Below, piece by piece: positions 16,112 through 25,134 of a stretch of 64,000 nt of DNA. Numbering within the stretch: position 1 is the first letter of the stretch; each line of letters starts with the position of its first letter. The position numbers were made by a program, and so were the translations under genes. The notes below the pieces were generated by a model. It did no database searches. It was not told where the DNA came from and was given only the letters and a program-made list of their open reading frames with translations. The stretch comes from Catalinimonas alkaloidigena (GTDB taxonomy: Bacteria; Bacteroidota; Bacteroidia; Cytophagales; Flexibacteraceae): NCBI RefSeq assembly GCF_900100765.1, contig NZ_FNFO01000001.1, positions 124,001 through 188,000 on the forward strand. The letters are read 5' to 3'.

Positions 16112-17476
16112 TTAAGGCGCCAAAGGCATACGGAAGGTTGTTTGCAACCCTGCCGTGAAAGGAGCCTGTTTTTCGTCGGGCCGGTACTGCATCGGAATCT
16201 GCAAATAAGGCGCGATCTGCAGGCGCAGGTTGGGGTGAAGAGCCCACTCTTTTCCGGCAGCTACATGAAGGGCGGCAAAAAAGGAGGGTTTTTCAACCTC
16301 TTCGTGCGAAAACGCCTGTTCGGTCTGGCTGTCGAGATTGTACATGCCGTTGGTGAAAGTATTAGGCACGAGCGTCTGTTGTGGGCTTTGAGGTTTGTAT
16401 TCGTAGCGGTAGCGTTCGTCGAGCGTATAGCACCCTACCAAACCGGCCTGCAGGAACGTGCGATTATGCGGCGAAGACCCGACTTCCACGGTAGCGGTCA
16501 GAGGAATTTCCACTTGCGTACGGTTGGCTACCATCTTTTCCAACTCAATTCCGGCATTCTTATTAATCAGGCGTGCTTGTGAGCTGACACTGGATGCTAG
16601 GTAGCTGGTGCTTTGCACAGGCTGCGCTTCTTCTCGGCGGTGATACGTCTTCTGACTGACGGCCAGCCCGAGGGCCAGCTCTATCTTCTTCCCGAGCTTG
16701 CGGGCCAGATGTGCACCAAATGTGAAGCGAGGCGACGGTGCCGTGCCGCCTTTCACCCAGTTGAAGTCAGGCGAAGCCGTAACACCCCAACTCCACGGAC
16801 GGATACTCACGTCAGGGGTTTCGTCTTCCAGTGCCGCCAGGGCACCACTTTCTGCCACTTCGGCCTGATCGACCTCAATGATGGTAGGAACCACCGCTTC
16901 CTCGGGTTGCTGGGACGCCCCAAGCAGCATGGGTTCTTGCGAAAGAAGCGGGACGCCTGCGCGCAGATTGTTCACACCCGTACCTTCTGACGTTACTCGC
17001 GTTGCCTCGATCGGGCTATTCCCCGTAAGCACGGCGGAGGGCGAAGCAGCAAAGCGCAAGGAGTGAACCGCGGCGGTGTGCTGTTGCTCGGTCCGTGTGC
17101 CGGTGACTGAAACCCTACTCGTTCTGTGTTCTCCGGAGGCTCTGAAGGCCGCCGCTAACCCGGAAGCCGTAAGTTGATTCGCTTCCGCAGACACGACCGT
17201 ATCGGTACCGTGCGGTAAGGATAGAAGTGTTTCGGTTTGAGCAAGCGTTGCGCCCTGACGGTCGTGCGTGCGCATATCCAACGCAAACCACCCCAGGAAA
17301 AACAGGTTGATGACAACCGATGCGGCCAGCATGGCCGGCAGCCAGCGACGGGGGGTAGGCGCAACCGTTTCGACGTGATCCAGAAGTTTTTCCATCCGGT
17401 CCCAGTCGCCCGGCTCGTACTTCGCCTGATAGCCGGATAGCTCCTCCCTGAACTTGTCGTTAAATTTATCCTGCAT
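16112..17476 (-). CDS. Predicted dual-membrane-spanning anti-sigma factor
   Basis: The product has 454 residues. The first 44 are cytoplasmic in character, with a short anti-sigma-like helix (FREELSGYQAKYEPGDWDRMEKLLD). A single transmembrane helix spans 45-66. A low-complexity Ser/Thr/Ala-rich stretch runs to about 225. The last 230 residues look like an outer-membrane barrel: alternating strands such as RFTFGAHLARKLGKKIELALGL, VEIPLTATVEVG and LRLQIAPYLQIPMQY. There is no cleavable signal peptide. This layout matches the dual membrane-spanning anti-sigma (Dma) proteins described in Bacteroides. Its start overlaps the ECF sigma gene by 11 bases, so the two are translationally coupled. The membrane topology is predicted from the sequence only. 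Confidence 0.8.
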   Translation of the reverse strand: MQDKFNDKFREELSGYQAKYEPGDWDRMEKLLDHVETVAPTPRRWLPAMLAASVVINLFFLGWFALDMRTHDRQGATLAQTETLLSLPHGTDTVVSAEANQLTASGLAAAFRASGEHRTSRVSVTGTRTEQQHTAAVHSLRFAASPSAVLTGNSPIEATRVTSEGTGVNNLRAGVPLLSQEPMLLGASQQPEEAVVPTIIEVDQAEVAESGALAALEDETPDVSIRPWSWGVTASPDFNWVKGGTAPSPRFTFGAHLARKLGKKIELALGLAVSQKTYHRREEAQPVQSTSYLASSVSSQARLINKNAGIELEKMVANRTQVEIPLTATVEVGSSPHNRTFLQAGLVGCYTLDERYRYEYKPQSPQQTLVPNTFTNGMYNLDSQTEQAFSHEEVEKPSFFAALHVAAGKEWALHPNLRLQIAPYLQIPMQYRPDEKQAPFTAGLQTTFRMPLAP

Positions 17477-18038
17477 ACCTTTCGTAATCTGAAAGCTGAT
17501 GCTTCTTCACCATGGCCTGCAACTTGCCGCGTGCTTTGGCCAGATGTGAACGCGATGTGCCTTCGGTAATGTTTAATTTCTCGGCAATCTCGTGATGGGC
17601 AAACCCCTCCAATACATATAAGTTGAAGACCATCCGGTAAGAGTCGGGAAGTAGCTGAACCAGACGCAGCAGATCTTCTTTCGAAAGCTGATCCACGACG
17701 TTTTCGTCAAAGGGCCGTTCGTCGGCGTACTGAATGTCCAGCGTGTGGTAATGTTTGCGGTTGCGGCGGTAGTGGTCGATGGCCGTGTTGACCATGATCC
17801 GGTAGATCCAGCCCTTGAGCGAATTCTTGTGATTGTACTGATCCAGCCGGGTGAAGACTTTCAAAAAACCGTCGTTCATAATCTCCGCTGCCTCTTCCCT
17901 GTTCTGACTGTACCGAAGGCATGCCCCCATCATCTCTCCGTAGAATCGCTCGTACAGAGATTTTTGAGCCTCTCTTTTTCCAAGAAGGCAATCTTCGACC
18001 AGTTGTCGTTCCCAGATGCTGTATTCTTCGGCAGTCAT
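17466..18038 (-). CDS. ECF RNA polymerase sigma factor
   Basis: The product has 190 residues. Region 2 (about 25-95) has the core-binding and -10-recognition helices (REEAAEIMNDGFLKVFTRL, then LKGWIYRIMVNTAIDHYRR). Region 4 (about 125-180) has the helix-turn-helix HHEIAEKLNITEGTSRSHLAKAR. It is a Bacteroidota ECF sigma factor of the type that partners membrane anti-sigma proteins, and the next gene, overlapping by 11 bases, is such a partner. A TAnnTTTG element lies about 77 bases upstream of the start. Confidence 0.95.
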   Translation of the reverse strand: MTAEEYSIWERQLVEDCLLGKREAQKSLYERFYGEMMGACLRYSQNREEAAEIMNDGFLKVFTRLDQYNHKNSLKGWIYRIMVNTAIDHYRRNRKHYHTLDIQYADERPFDENVVDQLSKEDLLRLVQLLPDSYRMVFNLYVLEGFAHHEIAEKLNITEGTSRSHLAKARGKLQAMVKKHQLSDYERYAG

Positions 18039-18114
18039 GCTAGCAATCGAATGAAAGACGGGCCTTGGCGGGCAGACGTTGCCTCGCCACTGGATTTTTT
18101 TATGGGACTAATGA

Positions 18115-18122
18115 CAAAGATA
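18115..18122 (-). promoter_or_regulatory. TAnnTTTG -7 element upstream of the ECF sigma gene
   Basis: On the minus strand this reads TATCTTTG, an exact match to the housekeeping -7 consensus. No TTG lies at the ideal 19-21 bases upstream, so strength is uncertain. Transcription would begin about 70 bases before the sigma start codon. Confidence 0.5.
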
Positions 18123-18197
18123 ACCTCAGGACAGATGCGGTAGTATAACAAATGTGTCAAAGGACATAAATCATCAAGCAATTACCGATCACGATCC

Positions 18198-19196
18198 ATG
18201 AAAGCAATTGTCATCAATCAATACGGTGGAGAAGAAGTACTCGAACTGGACGACATGCCCATTCCGGAAATTGGCGCCGACGAAGTGTTGGTCAAAAACT
18301 ACGCAACGTCGGTTAATCCGGTCGACTGGAAAGTCCGCAAAGGCGACGCCAAGCTGCTCACCGGTTTCAAATTTCCACGGGTGCTGGGCGGCGATGTGGC
18401 CGGAACCGTAGCACAACTCGGCGAAAACGTGCGGCGTTTCCAGCCCGGCGACCGGGTGTTTGCCCTGAAACCCGCGCTGAAAGAAGGCGGCGCGTATGCC
18501 GAATACGTCGCGATCAAAGCGCGATACCTGGTGCACATCCCTCAAGAGCTTTCGTTCGAGGAAGCCGCGGCGGTGCCGCTGGCCGGGCTAACGGCCTATC
18601 AGGGGCTGGTGCATGACGGAAACATCACCGCAAACCAGCAGGTACTGATCAACGGAAGTTCGGGGGGCGTCGGTGTGTTTGCCGTGCAGATTGCCAAGGC
18701 GTTCAATACGGAGGTGACGGGCGTGTGCAGCGGCCGGAATGTAGAACTCACCCGCAGCCTGGGTGCCGATCAGGTCATCGACTACACGCAGGAGGACGTA
18801 TTGGCTCTTCGGCAGCAATTCGATCTGATCTACGATACGGTGGGCAATCTTTCTTTCAAAAGCGGTCGGCATTTGCTCAAGCCCCACGGCGTTTGGGTGA
18901 CCACGCAGCCCATGCCCGTCAACTTTCTGTATAGTGCACTTACGCTGCTGGGGCGTCAGTCCTATAAGGTAGTTACCACCAAGCCGGGAAGCCGCGACAT
19001 GCTGCAACTGAAGATGCTCATCGAACAGGGAACGGTGCGGCCGATCATCGATCGCACCTATGCATTGGACGAAATTGCGGAGGCGCATCGCTACAGCGAA
19101 GCGGGACACGCCGTAGGTAAAATTGTGGTGCAGGTGCGCCCCGAACAAAAAGAGGCAAGGGCCACGACCTCTGAAGCCACCGCCCTGACGGACTAG
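18198..19196 (+). CDS. NAD(P)-dependent alcohol dehydrogenase/quinone reductase (MDR)
   Basis: The product has 332 residues. It is a medium-chain dehydrogenase/reductase of the zinc-independent quinone-oxidoreductase branch. An N-terminal GroES-like domain (SVNPVDWKVRKGD, GGDVAGTV, FQPGDRVFA) is followed by a Rossmann domain with NGSSGGVGVFAVQIAK, and the C-terminus has EIAEAHRYSEAGHAVGKIVV. The structural-zinc cysteine cluster is absent. It is monocistronic, followed by a bidirectional terminator. The substrate is unknown. Confidence 0.9.
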   Translation: MKAIVINQYGGEEVLELDDMPIPEIGADEVLVKNYATSVNPVDWKVRKGDAKLLTGFKFPRVLGGDVAGTVAQLGENVRRFQPGDRVFALKPALKEGGAYAEYVAIKARYLVHIPQELSFEEAAAVPLAGLTAYQGLVHDGNITANQQVLINGSSGGVGVFAVQIAKAFNTEVTGVCSGRNVELTRSLGADQVIDYTQEDVLALRQQFDLIYDTVGNLSFKSGRHLLKPHGVWVTTQPMPVNFLYSALTLLGRQSYKVVTTKPGSRDMLQLKMLIEQGTVRPIIDRTYALDEIAEAHRYSEAGHAVGKIVVQVRPEQKEARATTSEATALTD

Positions 19197-19213
19197 AAAC
19201 TTGAGACACAAAC

Positions 19214-19249
19214 AAAACCGTCTTGATCGAACCTGACCAAGGCGGTTTT
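19214..19249. terminator. Bidirectional terminator
   Basis: A 15-bp near-perfect stem (19214-19228 with 19235-19249, two wobble or mismatched pairs) is flanked by A-rich and T-rich ends. It lies between the converging alcohol dehydrogenase and E1 dehydrogenase genes and can serve both. Confidence 0.8.
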
Positions 19250-19253
19250 AATT

Positions 19254-21398
19254 CTACCAGGCCAGTAACTCTTCTAACGCCGCCCCGACTTTTTCGGGCG
19301 TGGGCAACATGGCCCGTTCCAGAACCACGTTCAGCGGCACGGCGGGGAGGGCTTCGGCACCCAGCGTAAACACAGGTGCGTCAAGTGCGCGGAAGCATTG
19401 GCGTGAAATCCGCCCGGCCAGCGATTCCATGAACGAATTGAGCAGCGGCTCTTCGGTCAGGAGCAAAACTTTGTTGTGCTTTTCCACTTCGTTGACCACG
19501 GCCTCCCAGTCGAGCGGGTGAAGCGTCCGCAGGTCCTGTATTGAAATGCGGTCTTCGAACGAGGCGGTGGCCGCCAGGGCCCAGTATACGCCCATGCCGT
19601 AGGTGATGATTACGGCAGAAGTTCCCTGTTTGCCATGGTGCGGGGCGGCCTCCTGAACCAATCGCGCTTTGCCCAGCGGAACAACGTAGTGCCGGTCCGG
19701 TTCCGGTGTGCGTGCCGCGGCCGTTCCCGGAACTTTGGACCAGTACAGGCCTTTGTGTTCGAGCATAATTACCGGATTCGGGTCCAGAAATGCCGCTTTC
19801 ATCAATCCTTTCAGGTCGGCAGCATTGGCGGGATACACTACTTTGATGCCCCGGATGGTCAGCAATGTCGACTCGATACTACCTGAATGATAAGGGCCGC
19901 CCCCGCCGTACGCCCCGATCGGAATGCGAATCAGGGCCTGCACCGGAAATTGCCCCTGCGACAGGTAGCAGGATTTGGAAAGCTCTTCCACCAGTTGGTT
20001 CATGCCGGGCCAGATGTAATCGGCAAACTGAATTTCGACGATGGGCTTAGCGCCAACGGCCGACATGCCTACCGTCGAGCCTACCAGATACGCTTCCTGA
20101 ATGGGCGTGTTGAAAACGCGGTGTTCGCCGTGCTTCTCGGCCAGACGGGCCGCCTCCCGGAATACACCGCCGAGTCGCTTGCCTACGTCTTGCCCGTACA
20201 GCAGCGCTTCGGGGTGCTCGCTCAGTAGTTCGTCGATGGCGTGGAGGGCCGCATCGACCATCAGCACGTTCTCGGCGCCTTCGGGGTGTCGCTGGCCTTG
20301 TTCCGCGGTGATGGAAGTCGGTACAAATACATAGTCGCGCACGGTAGCCGGATCGGGGTCGGGTGCCGCCAGGGCGCGTTCAAACTCCAGCGCGATCATT
20401 TCGTTGATTTCATCTTCCCACAGGTCGAGTTCTTCATGGGTCGCGATGCCTTCGCGGGTGAGGTACGCAGAAAGGTGGTCGACCGGATCGGACTGGTGCA
20501 GGCGCTCCACTTCGTCGGGCGGACGGTAAAATTCCTGCCGTACGCCGGACGTATGGTGGTTCAACAGGGGACAGCGGGCGTGTAGCAGCAGCGGCGCACG
20601 TTGTTCGCGTACGTAGGCCATCGCTTCGCCGACCGCTTCGTAGGCTTGTACGAACGCAACGCCGTCGGTTTGCAAACGTCGGAGTCCTTTGAACCCGGCC
20701 GCAAATTCCCACGCGTTCATGGCGTGCATTTCCGCCCCCGTCGCCGAAATGGCCCAGTCGTTGTCTTGCACCAGATACAGAATCGGCAGTTTTTTCAGGA
20801 CGGCCATCTGCAACGCCTCCGAAACCTCCCCTTCGGTCATGGCCCCGTCGCCGATCGAACAGACCACCACGGGACGCAGGTCGGGATGCAGCAGACCCTG
20901 CCTGGTCAGATACAAAATGCCTTGCGCCATGCCCGTGGCCGGAATGGCCTGCATGCCCGTAGCGGAACTCTGGTGAGGAATGGTAGGAAAGCCGGGTCGG
21001 CGCAACGAAGGATGGGCGTAGTAGGTACGTCCGCCCGAAAACGGATCGTCGGCCTTGGCCAGCAGTTGCAACATCAGTTCGTAGGGTGTTAATCCCAGCC
21101 CCAGCAGAAACGCATCGTCGCGGTAGTAGGGGGCGGCGTAGTCGTCGGGTTGCAGGTGCAATGCTGCCGCTACCTGAATGGCTTCGTGTCCGCGTGAGGT
21201 GCTGTGCACGTAACGGCTGCAGACGTTGCGGTGGTTCTCGTACCAGTTGGCCATGGCACGGGCGGTGGCCATCAGACGCCAGGCTTCACAGAAGCGGGCG
21301 CTCGGCTGGGCGAAACGACGCCCGGCATCCGCGTGGGAAGGGGATGTTATGTCGGTGATCACGGTACATATAGGTTGTTTGGTGAAGACCGGCCGCAT
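19254..21398 (-). CDS. 2-oxo acid dehydrogenase E1, alpha-beta fusion
   Basis: The product has 714 residues and joins E1-alpha and E1-beta in one chain, as is usual in Bacteroidota. The alpha half (about 30-360) has TSRGHEAIQVA and the thiamine-diphosphate motif GDGAMTEGE...QDN. The beta half (about 380-714) has YGQDVGKRLGGVFR, NTPIQEAYLVG and the conserved YPANAADLKGL. It decarboxylates a 2-oxo acid (pyruvate, 2-oxoisovalerate or a related branched-chain acid) and passes the acyl group to a lipoyl E2. No E2 or E3 gene is in the window. Whether the substrate is pyruvate or a branched-chain keto acid cannot be settled by eye. The first ATG is used; about 30 N-terminal residues are not conserved. 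Confidence 0.92.
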   Translation of the reverse strand: MRPVFTKQPICTVITDITSPSHADAGRRFAQPSARFCEAWRLMATARAMANWYENHRNVCSRYVHSTSRGHEAIQVAAALHLQPDDYAAPYYRDDAFLLGLGLTPYELMLQLLAKADDPFSGGRTYYAHPSLRRPGFPTIPHQSSATGMQAIPATGMAQGILYLTRQGLLHPDLRPVVVCSIGDGAMTEGEVSEALQMAVLKKLPILYLVQDNDWAISATGAEMHAMNAWEFAAGFKGLRRLQTDGVAFVQAYEAVGEAMAYVREQRAPLLLHARCPLLNHHTSGVRQEFYRPPDEVERLHQSDPVDHLSAYLTREGIATHEELDLWEDEINEMIALEFERALAAPDPDPATVRDYVFVPTSITAEQGQRHPEGAENVLMVDAALHAIDELLSEHPEALLYGQDVGKRLGGVFREAARLAEKHGEHRVFNTPIQEAYLVGSTVGMSAVGAKPIVEIQFADYIWPGMNQLVEELSKSCYLSQGQFPVQALIRIPIGAYGGGGPYHSGSIESTLLTIRGIKVVYPANAADLKGLMKAAFLDPNPVIMLEHKGLYWSKVPGTAAARTPEPDRHYVVPLGKARLVQEAAPHHGKQGTSAVIITYGMGVYWALAATASFEDRISIQDLRTLHPLDWEAVVNEVEKHNKVLLLTEEPLLNSFMESLAGRISRQCFRALDAPVFTLGAEALPAVPLNVVLERAMLPTPEKVGAALEELLAW

Positions 21399-21567
21399 AC
21401 AGGTGGGGGAACGACACGGTCCAATTCCTTAAATATAACATTTTCGTACGGGTGTTGTTGATCGGTTGCGCATTATTCTGAGGCGCGTAGGGTTTCGAAT
21501 GCAAGACGCCTGATCTTCCTGCAAAGGCCCCTGAAAGACTGTGCTGCCACAAGTCGCGAGCGCTGGT

Positions 21568-21575
21568 TACTTTTG
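21568..21575 (+). promoter_or_regulatory. TAnnTTTG -7 element abutting the hemF start
   Basis: TACTTTTG ends only 4 bases before the ATG at 21580. With the initiation distance deduced from the SRP RNA gene in this window (start 5 bases after the element), transcription would begin at the A of that ATG, giving a leaderless mRNA. Confidence 0.6.
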
Positions 21576-21579
21576 GCGC

Positions 21580-22482
21580 ATGATGCCGACAAAAGAGCGC
21601 ATCCGCGACTGGTTCGCGGGGCTGCAGGACGAGATTTGCCAGGCGCTGGAAACGGCCGATGGCGGAGCGACTTTCATAGAAGACAAATGGGACCGCGCCG
21701 GCGGCGGCGGCGGGCGGACCCGCATATTGCAACAGGGCCGGGTTATCGAGAAGGGGGGCGTCGCCTTTTCGGCCGTGCACGGCCCCACCCCCGAAAAAAT
21801 CCTGCGCGCGCTTGAGTTACCGCAGGCCGATTTCTTTGCGACGGGCGTTTCCATCGTCATCCATCCGCGCAATCCGCACGTCCCGATCATCCACATGAAC
21901 GTCCGGTACTTCGAAATGTCGGAAGGAACCCGTTGGTTCGGAGGGGGCATTGACCTGACGCCGCACTACGTCGTAGCCGAGGACGCGCGGTTCTTTCATC
22001 AGGCACTCAAAACGGCGTGTGACCGGCACGACGCCGCCTATTACCCAAAATTCCGGCGTTGGGCCGACGACTATTTCTACATCCGTCACCGGCAAGAAAC
22101 CCGGGGTATCGGGGGGATTTTCTTCGATCACCTCAAGCCCGACGCGGCCCACGATCAGGCCGACCTGTTCGCGTTTGTGCAAGACGTAGGCCGGACGTTT
22201 GCGCCGGTCTATACCCACCTGATGGCGAAAAACCACGACCGGCCTTACGGCGAACAAGAAGTTGCCTGGCAACGTCTGCGTCGTGGACGGTACGTAGAGT
22301 TCAACCTGGTGTACGACCGGGGAACCAAGTTCGGGCTCGATACCGACGGGCGCACCGAATCGATTCTGATGAGCATGCCGCCCCTGGCCCAGTGGGAGTA
22401 CAATTACCAGCCTCAGCCGGGCACGCCTGAACAAGAAACGCTGGTCGTCCTCAAAAAAGATGTGGATTGGGTAACCGCCTAG
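21580..22482 (+). CDS. hemF: Oxygen-dependent coproporphyrinogen III oxidase
   Basis: The product has 300 residues and catalyses the oxidative decarboxylation of coproporphyrinogen III to protoporphyrinogen IX in heme synthesis, using O2. The HemF signatures are present: WDRAGGGGGRTRIL, HPRNPHVPIIHMNVRYFE (with the catalytic His), WFGGGIDLTPHY, YYPKFRRWADDYFYI, RGIGGIFFDHL and GRYVEFNLVYDRGTKFGL. Two adjacent ATG codons (21580 and 21583) are possible starts. The promoter element four bases upstream favours one of them over a GTG at 21541. Presence of this enzyme implies aerobic growth. A PAP2 gene follows after 30 bases. Confidence 0.96.
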   Translation: MMPTKERIRDWFAGLQDEICQALETADGGATFIEDKWDRAGGGGGRTRILQQGRVIEKGGVAFSAVHGPTPEKILRALELPQADFFATGVSIVIHPRNPHVPIIHMNVRYFEMSEGTRWFGGGIDLTPHYVVAEDARFFHQALKTACDRHDAAYYPKFRRWADDYFYIRHRQETRGIGGIFFDHLKPDAAHDQADLFAFVQDVGRTFAPVYTHLMAKNHDRPYGEQEVAWQRLRRGRYVEFNLVYDRGTKFGLDTDGRTESILMSMPPLAQWEYNYQPQPGTPEQETLVVLKKDVDWVTA

Positions 22483-22512
22483 CGCCAGCCCGTCCTGTAA
22501 TAACCGATACGT

Positions 22513-23088
22513 GTGCTAGAAGCAATCAAACAAGCGGACCGCGAGGGCTTTCTATGGCTGAACGGCCACCATGCCGAGTGGCTGGACGTGGTGATGTACT
22601 GGGTTTCCGACCGCTGGATCTGGATTCCCTTTTACCTCTGGCTGATCTACCTGATTTTTCGCACGTACGGTCGGCAGGGGTGGGTTTTGCTGCTGGGATT
22701 GGTGGTGGCCACCGCCCTGGCCGATCGGATCTCTTCCGGCTTTTTCAAACCATATTTCGAGCGCCTGCGCCCCTGTCACGATCCGTTACTGGCCGACCGG
22801 GTGCATCTGTTGCAGGCGCACTGTGGGGGCACCTATGGATTCATTTCGTCGCACGCCGCCAACACGTTCGCGCTGGCGACGTACCTGTGGTTGGCCTGGC
22901 GCAAAAAAATACCAGCGTCGGCCTTGCTCTTTGCGTGGGCGACGCTGGTATCGTATAGCCGTATTTATGCCGGAGTTCACTTCCCACTGGACGTACTGAC
23001 CGGAGGCCTGTTGGGTGTGGGATTGGCGTTTCTGTGTTTCCGGAGCGTTGCTTGGATAGAGGAACGATACCGGCCTATAAAAACTTAA
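22513..23088 (+). CDS. PAP2-family membrane phosphatase
   Basis: The product has 191 residues with a GTG start. There are about five membrane helices. The acid-phosphatase motif triad is split across the chain: KPYFERLRP (motif 1), SSHAANTFALA (motif 2) and SRIYAGVHFPLDVLTG (motif 3). Enzymes of this family dephosphorylate lipid phosphates such as undecaprenyl pyrophosphate or phosphatidic acid on the outer face of the inner membrane. The gene probably follows hemF in one transcript, and its last 14 bases overlap the converging LytTR regulator gene. Confidence 0.92.
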   Translation: MLEAIKQADREGFLWLNGHHAEWLDVVMYWVSDRWIWIPFYLWLIYLIFRTYGRQGWVLLLGLVVATALADRISSGFFKPYFERLRPCHDPLLADRVHLLQAHCGGTYGFISSHAANTFALATYLWLAWRKKIPASALLFAWATLVSYSRIYAGVHFPLDVLTGGLLGVGLAFLCFRSVAWIEERYRPIKT

Positions 23089-23758
23089 GCCGTTTCATAA
23101 ACTTGTCTTTGTACGAGGCCCCGATCGGAATCTCCTTGTCGTTGATCACCACATGCAAGTCTTTGATCTGCTGCACCTTGGGTAGGTTAACGATGAAAGA
23201 GCGATGCACCCGCGCAAACGTATCGGCCGGCAACTTGCGCTCCATTCCCTTCATGGTCGAGTGCACAATGTGGCGGTTGGTCGTGGTGTTGATCATCACG
23301 TAATCGGCCAGCGCCTCTACGTACAGAATGCTGCTGTAGTTAAGCTTAACGATTTTAGAGTCGGTGCGGATAAAGATATCGTCGTTCGAAGAACCTCCGG
23401 GGCGGCTTTCCTGCTTTTCTTTGACTTTCATGACGGCCCGGATAAAACGCGGATACTGAATGGGTTTCACCAGATAGTCCACCACGCTATGTTCAAACGC
23501 CTCTGCCGCATAATCTTTTTTGGAGGTCACCAGAATCACCGGCGGCAGGTGGTCGAGCGATTCCAACAACTCCAGGCCCGACATTTCCGGCATCTGCACA
23601 TCCAGGAAGATAAGGTCGACCTGATCCTTCTGCAAGATATTGACAGCTTCGATTGCACTCTCACATTCGTAGCCTAATGTGAGGAAATCGGTCTGTTTAA
23701 TGAAATTTTTGAGGACGAAGCGAGCCAATTCTTCGTCATCTACAATCATACATTTCAT
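23075..23758 (-). CDS. LytTR-family response regulator
   Basis: The product has 227 residues. The receiver (about 1-115) has D7/D8, phospho-acceptor D53 in FLDVQMPEMSG and a Lys in LVKPIQ. The C-terminal LytTR DNA-binding domain (about 130-225) has FIRTDSKIVKLNYSSILYVEALADYVMI, HSTMKGMERKLP, FARVHRSFIVN and VHVVINDKEIPIGASYKDKF-type elements. A LytS-type kinase is not encoded next to it. The 186 bases upstream are AT-rich and contain no exact TAnnTTTG element. Confidence 0.94.
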   Translation of the reverse strand: MKCMIVDDEELARFVLKNFIKQTDFLTLGYECESAIEAVNILQKDQVDLIFLDVQMPEMSGLELLESLDHLPPVILVTSKKDYAAEAFEHSVVDYLVKPIQYPRFIRAVMKVKEKQESRPGGSSNDDIFIRTDSKIVKLNYSSILYVEALADYVMINTTTNRHIVHSTMKGMERKLPADTFARVHRSFIVNLPKVQQIKDLHVVINDKEIPIGASYKDKFMKRLKFL

Positions 23759-23944
23759 AGGTGTAAAAATTTGAGATATTGAATTTAATCCCGCAATATA
23801 GTTTTAGGTAGTAATATTAAAAAAAAGCAAATGTCAAAAGCACATAATGAGAATCACCTCATTGGAAAATAAAGTTTATCGGTCGATGATTATTGCAGAT
23901 ATCATGAAAAAAAAGGGTGAAAATAAATCCTTCGTCGATGCTAT

Positions 23945-25123
23945 TTAAGGCATGCAGTTTATAAGAATCTGGCAAGATTGCGCAATCTCGTCCGGCGTAA
24001 TGGTCAGCGGCGGTGCCAGGCGCATGGCCGAGTCGCAATACAGAAACCAGTCGGTCAAAATCCCCGCCGCCAAGGCCCGATCAATGGTCGGTTTCAGTAC
24101 GTCGAACGATTCGAATTCTAAGGCCAGGAGCAAGCCCTTTCCACGAATCTCCTGAATGGCAGGATGTTGCAAATGCTGCCGGAACAGTGCTTCTTTGGCA
24201 GCTACTTGTTCGGTTAATCCCTCTTCTTGAATAACGTCGATGGTGGCGGCCGACGCTACGCAACTCATCGGATGTCCACCAAAGGTGGTAATGTGCCCTA
24301 ATATGGGATTTTCTTTCAGGACATTCATAATTTTTTGTGAAGCCACAAACGCCCCGATCGGCATCCCGCCGCCCATGCCCTTAGCACAAATTACAATATC
24401 AGGCACAATATTGTACCATTCAAACGCCCAGAACTTTCCGGTTCGTCCAAATCCAACCTGTATTTCGTCTAGGATAAGGAGGGATTCTGTCTCATCGCAT
24501 CGTGCGCGTAATGCCTGAAAATAGTCGGCCGAGGCCATCCGTACCCCGGCTTCGCCCTGAATGGTTTCGAGAAAAACGGCCGCTGTATCGTGCGTAATCA
24601 GGTCCAGGTCTTCGATATTGCCGTGCCGGATGTGCCGGATGCCCGGCAGCAGCGGCCGGTACGCTCGCTTGAAGCGCTCGTTGCCGCTCAGCGAAAGCGC
24701 TCCCTGCGACGAGCCGTGGTAGGCGTTTTGACAGGAGATGAGTTCGGTGCGGCCGGTGTAGCGTTTGGCCAGTTTGGCCGCGCCTTCGACGGCTTCGCTA
24801 CCGGAATTAACCAGATAAACGTTGTCGAGCGGAGCGGGCAGGGTCGCGGCGAGTTTATGCGCCAGTTGTACCTGCGGAGACTGCACCAGCTCGCCGTAGA
24901 CCATCACGTGCAGAAAACGATCGAGTTGGGCCTGCAAGGCGGAAACCACGCGCGGGTGCCGGTGCCCTACGTTGCTGACCCCAATGCCTGAGATCAGGTC
25001 GATGTAGTGCTGACCCTCGGGGCCATAGAGGTACACGCCTTCGGCGCGCTCTACCTCAATCATTAAAGGAAAAGAAGACGTCTGCGCCAGGTGACGCAGA
25101 AACAAATCGCGGGACGTAAGCAA
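23945..25123 (-). CDS. Class III PLP-dependent aminotransferase
   Basis: The product has 392 residues and belongs to the acetylornithine/ornithine/4-aminobutyrate aminotransferase group. It has GIGVSNVGHRHP near the N-terminus, the cofactor phosphate loop NSGSEAVEGAAKLA, ILDEIQVGFGRTG with the PLP-ring Asp, and the Schiff-base Lys in VICAKGMGGGMPIGA (near 247). It ends with the motif ITTFGGHPMSCVA and RLAPPL. It is transcribed with a sirtuin gene whose stop is 11 bases upstream of its start. The amino donor is not clear from the sequence, and no arginine-pathway genes are nearby. Confidence 0.9.
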   Translation of the reverse strand: MLTSRDLFLRHLAQTSSFPLMIEVERAEGVYLYGPEGQHYIDLISGIGVSNVGHRHPRVVSALQAQLDRFLHVMVYGELVQSPQVQLAHKLAATLPAPLDNVYLVNSGSEAVEGAAKLAKRYTGRTELISCQNAYHGSSQGALSLSGNERFKRAYRPLLPGIRHIRHGNIEDLDLITHDTAAVFLETIQGEAGVRMASADYFQALRARCDETESLLILDEIQVGFGRTGKFWAFEWYNIVPDIVICAKGMGGGMPIGAFVASQKIMNVLKENPILGHITTFGGHPMSCVASAATIDVIQEEGLTEQVAAKEALFRQHLQHPAIQEIRGKGLLLALEFESFDVLKPTIDRALAAGILTDWFLYCDSAMRLAPPLTITPDEIAQSCQILINCMP

Positions 25124-25134
25124 GGGAAAAGGAG

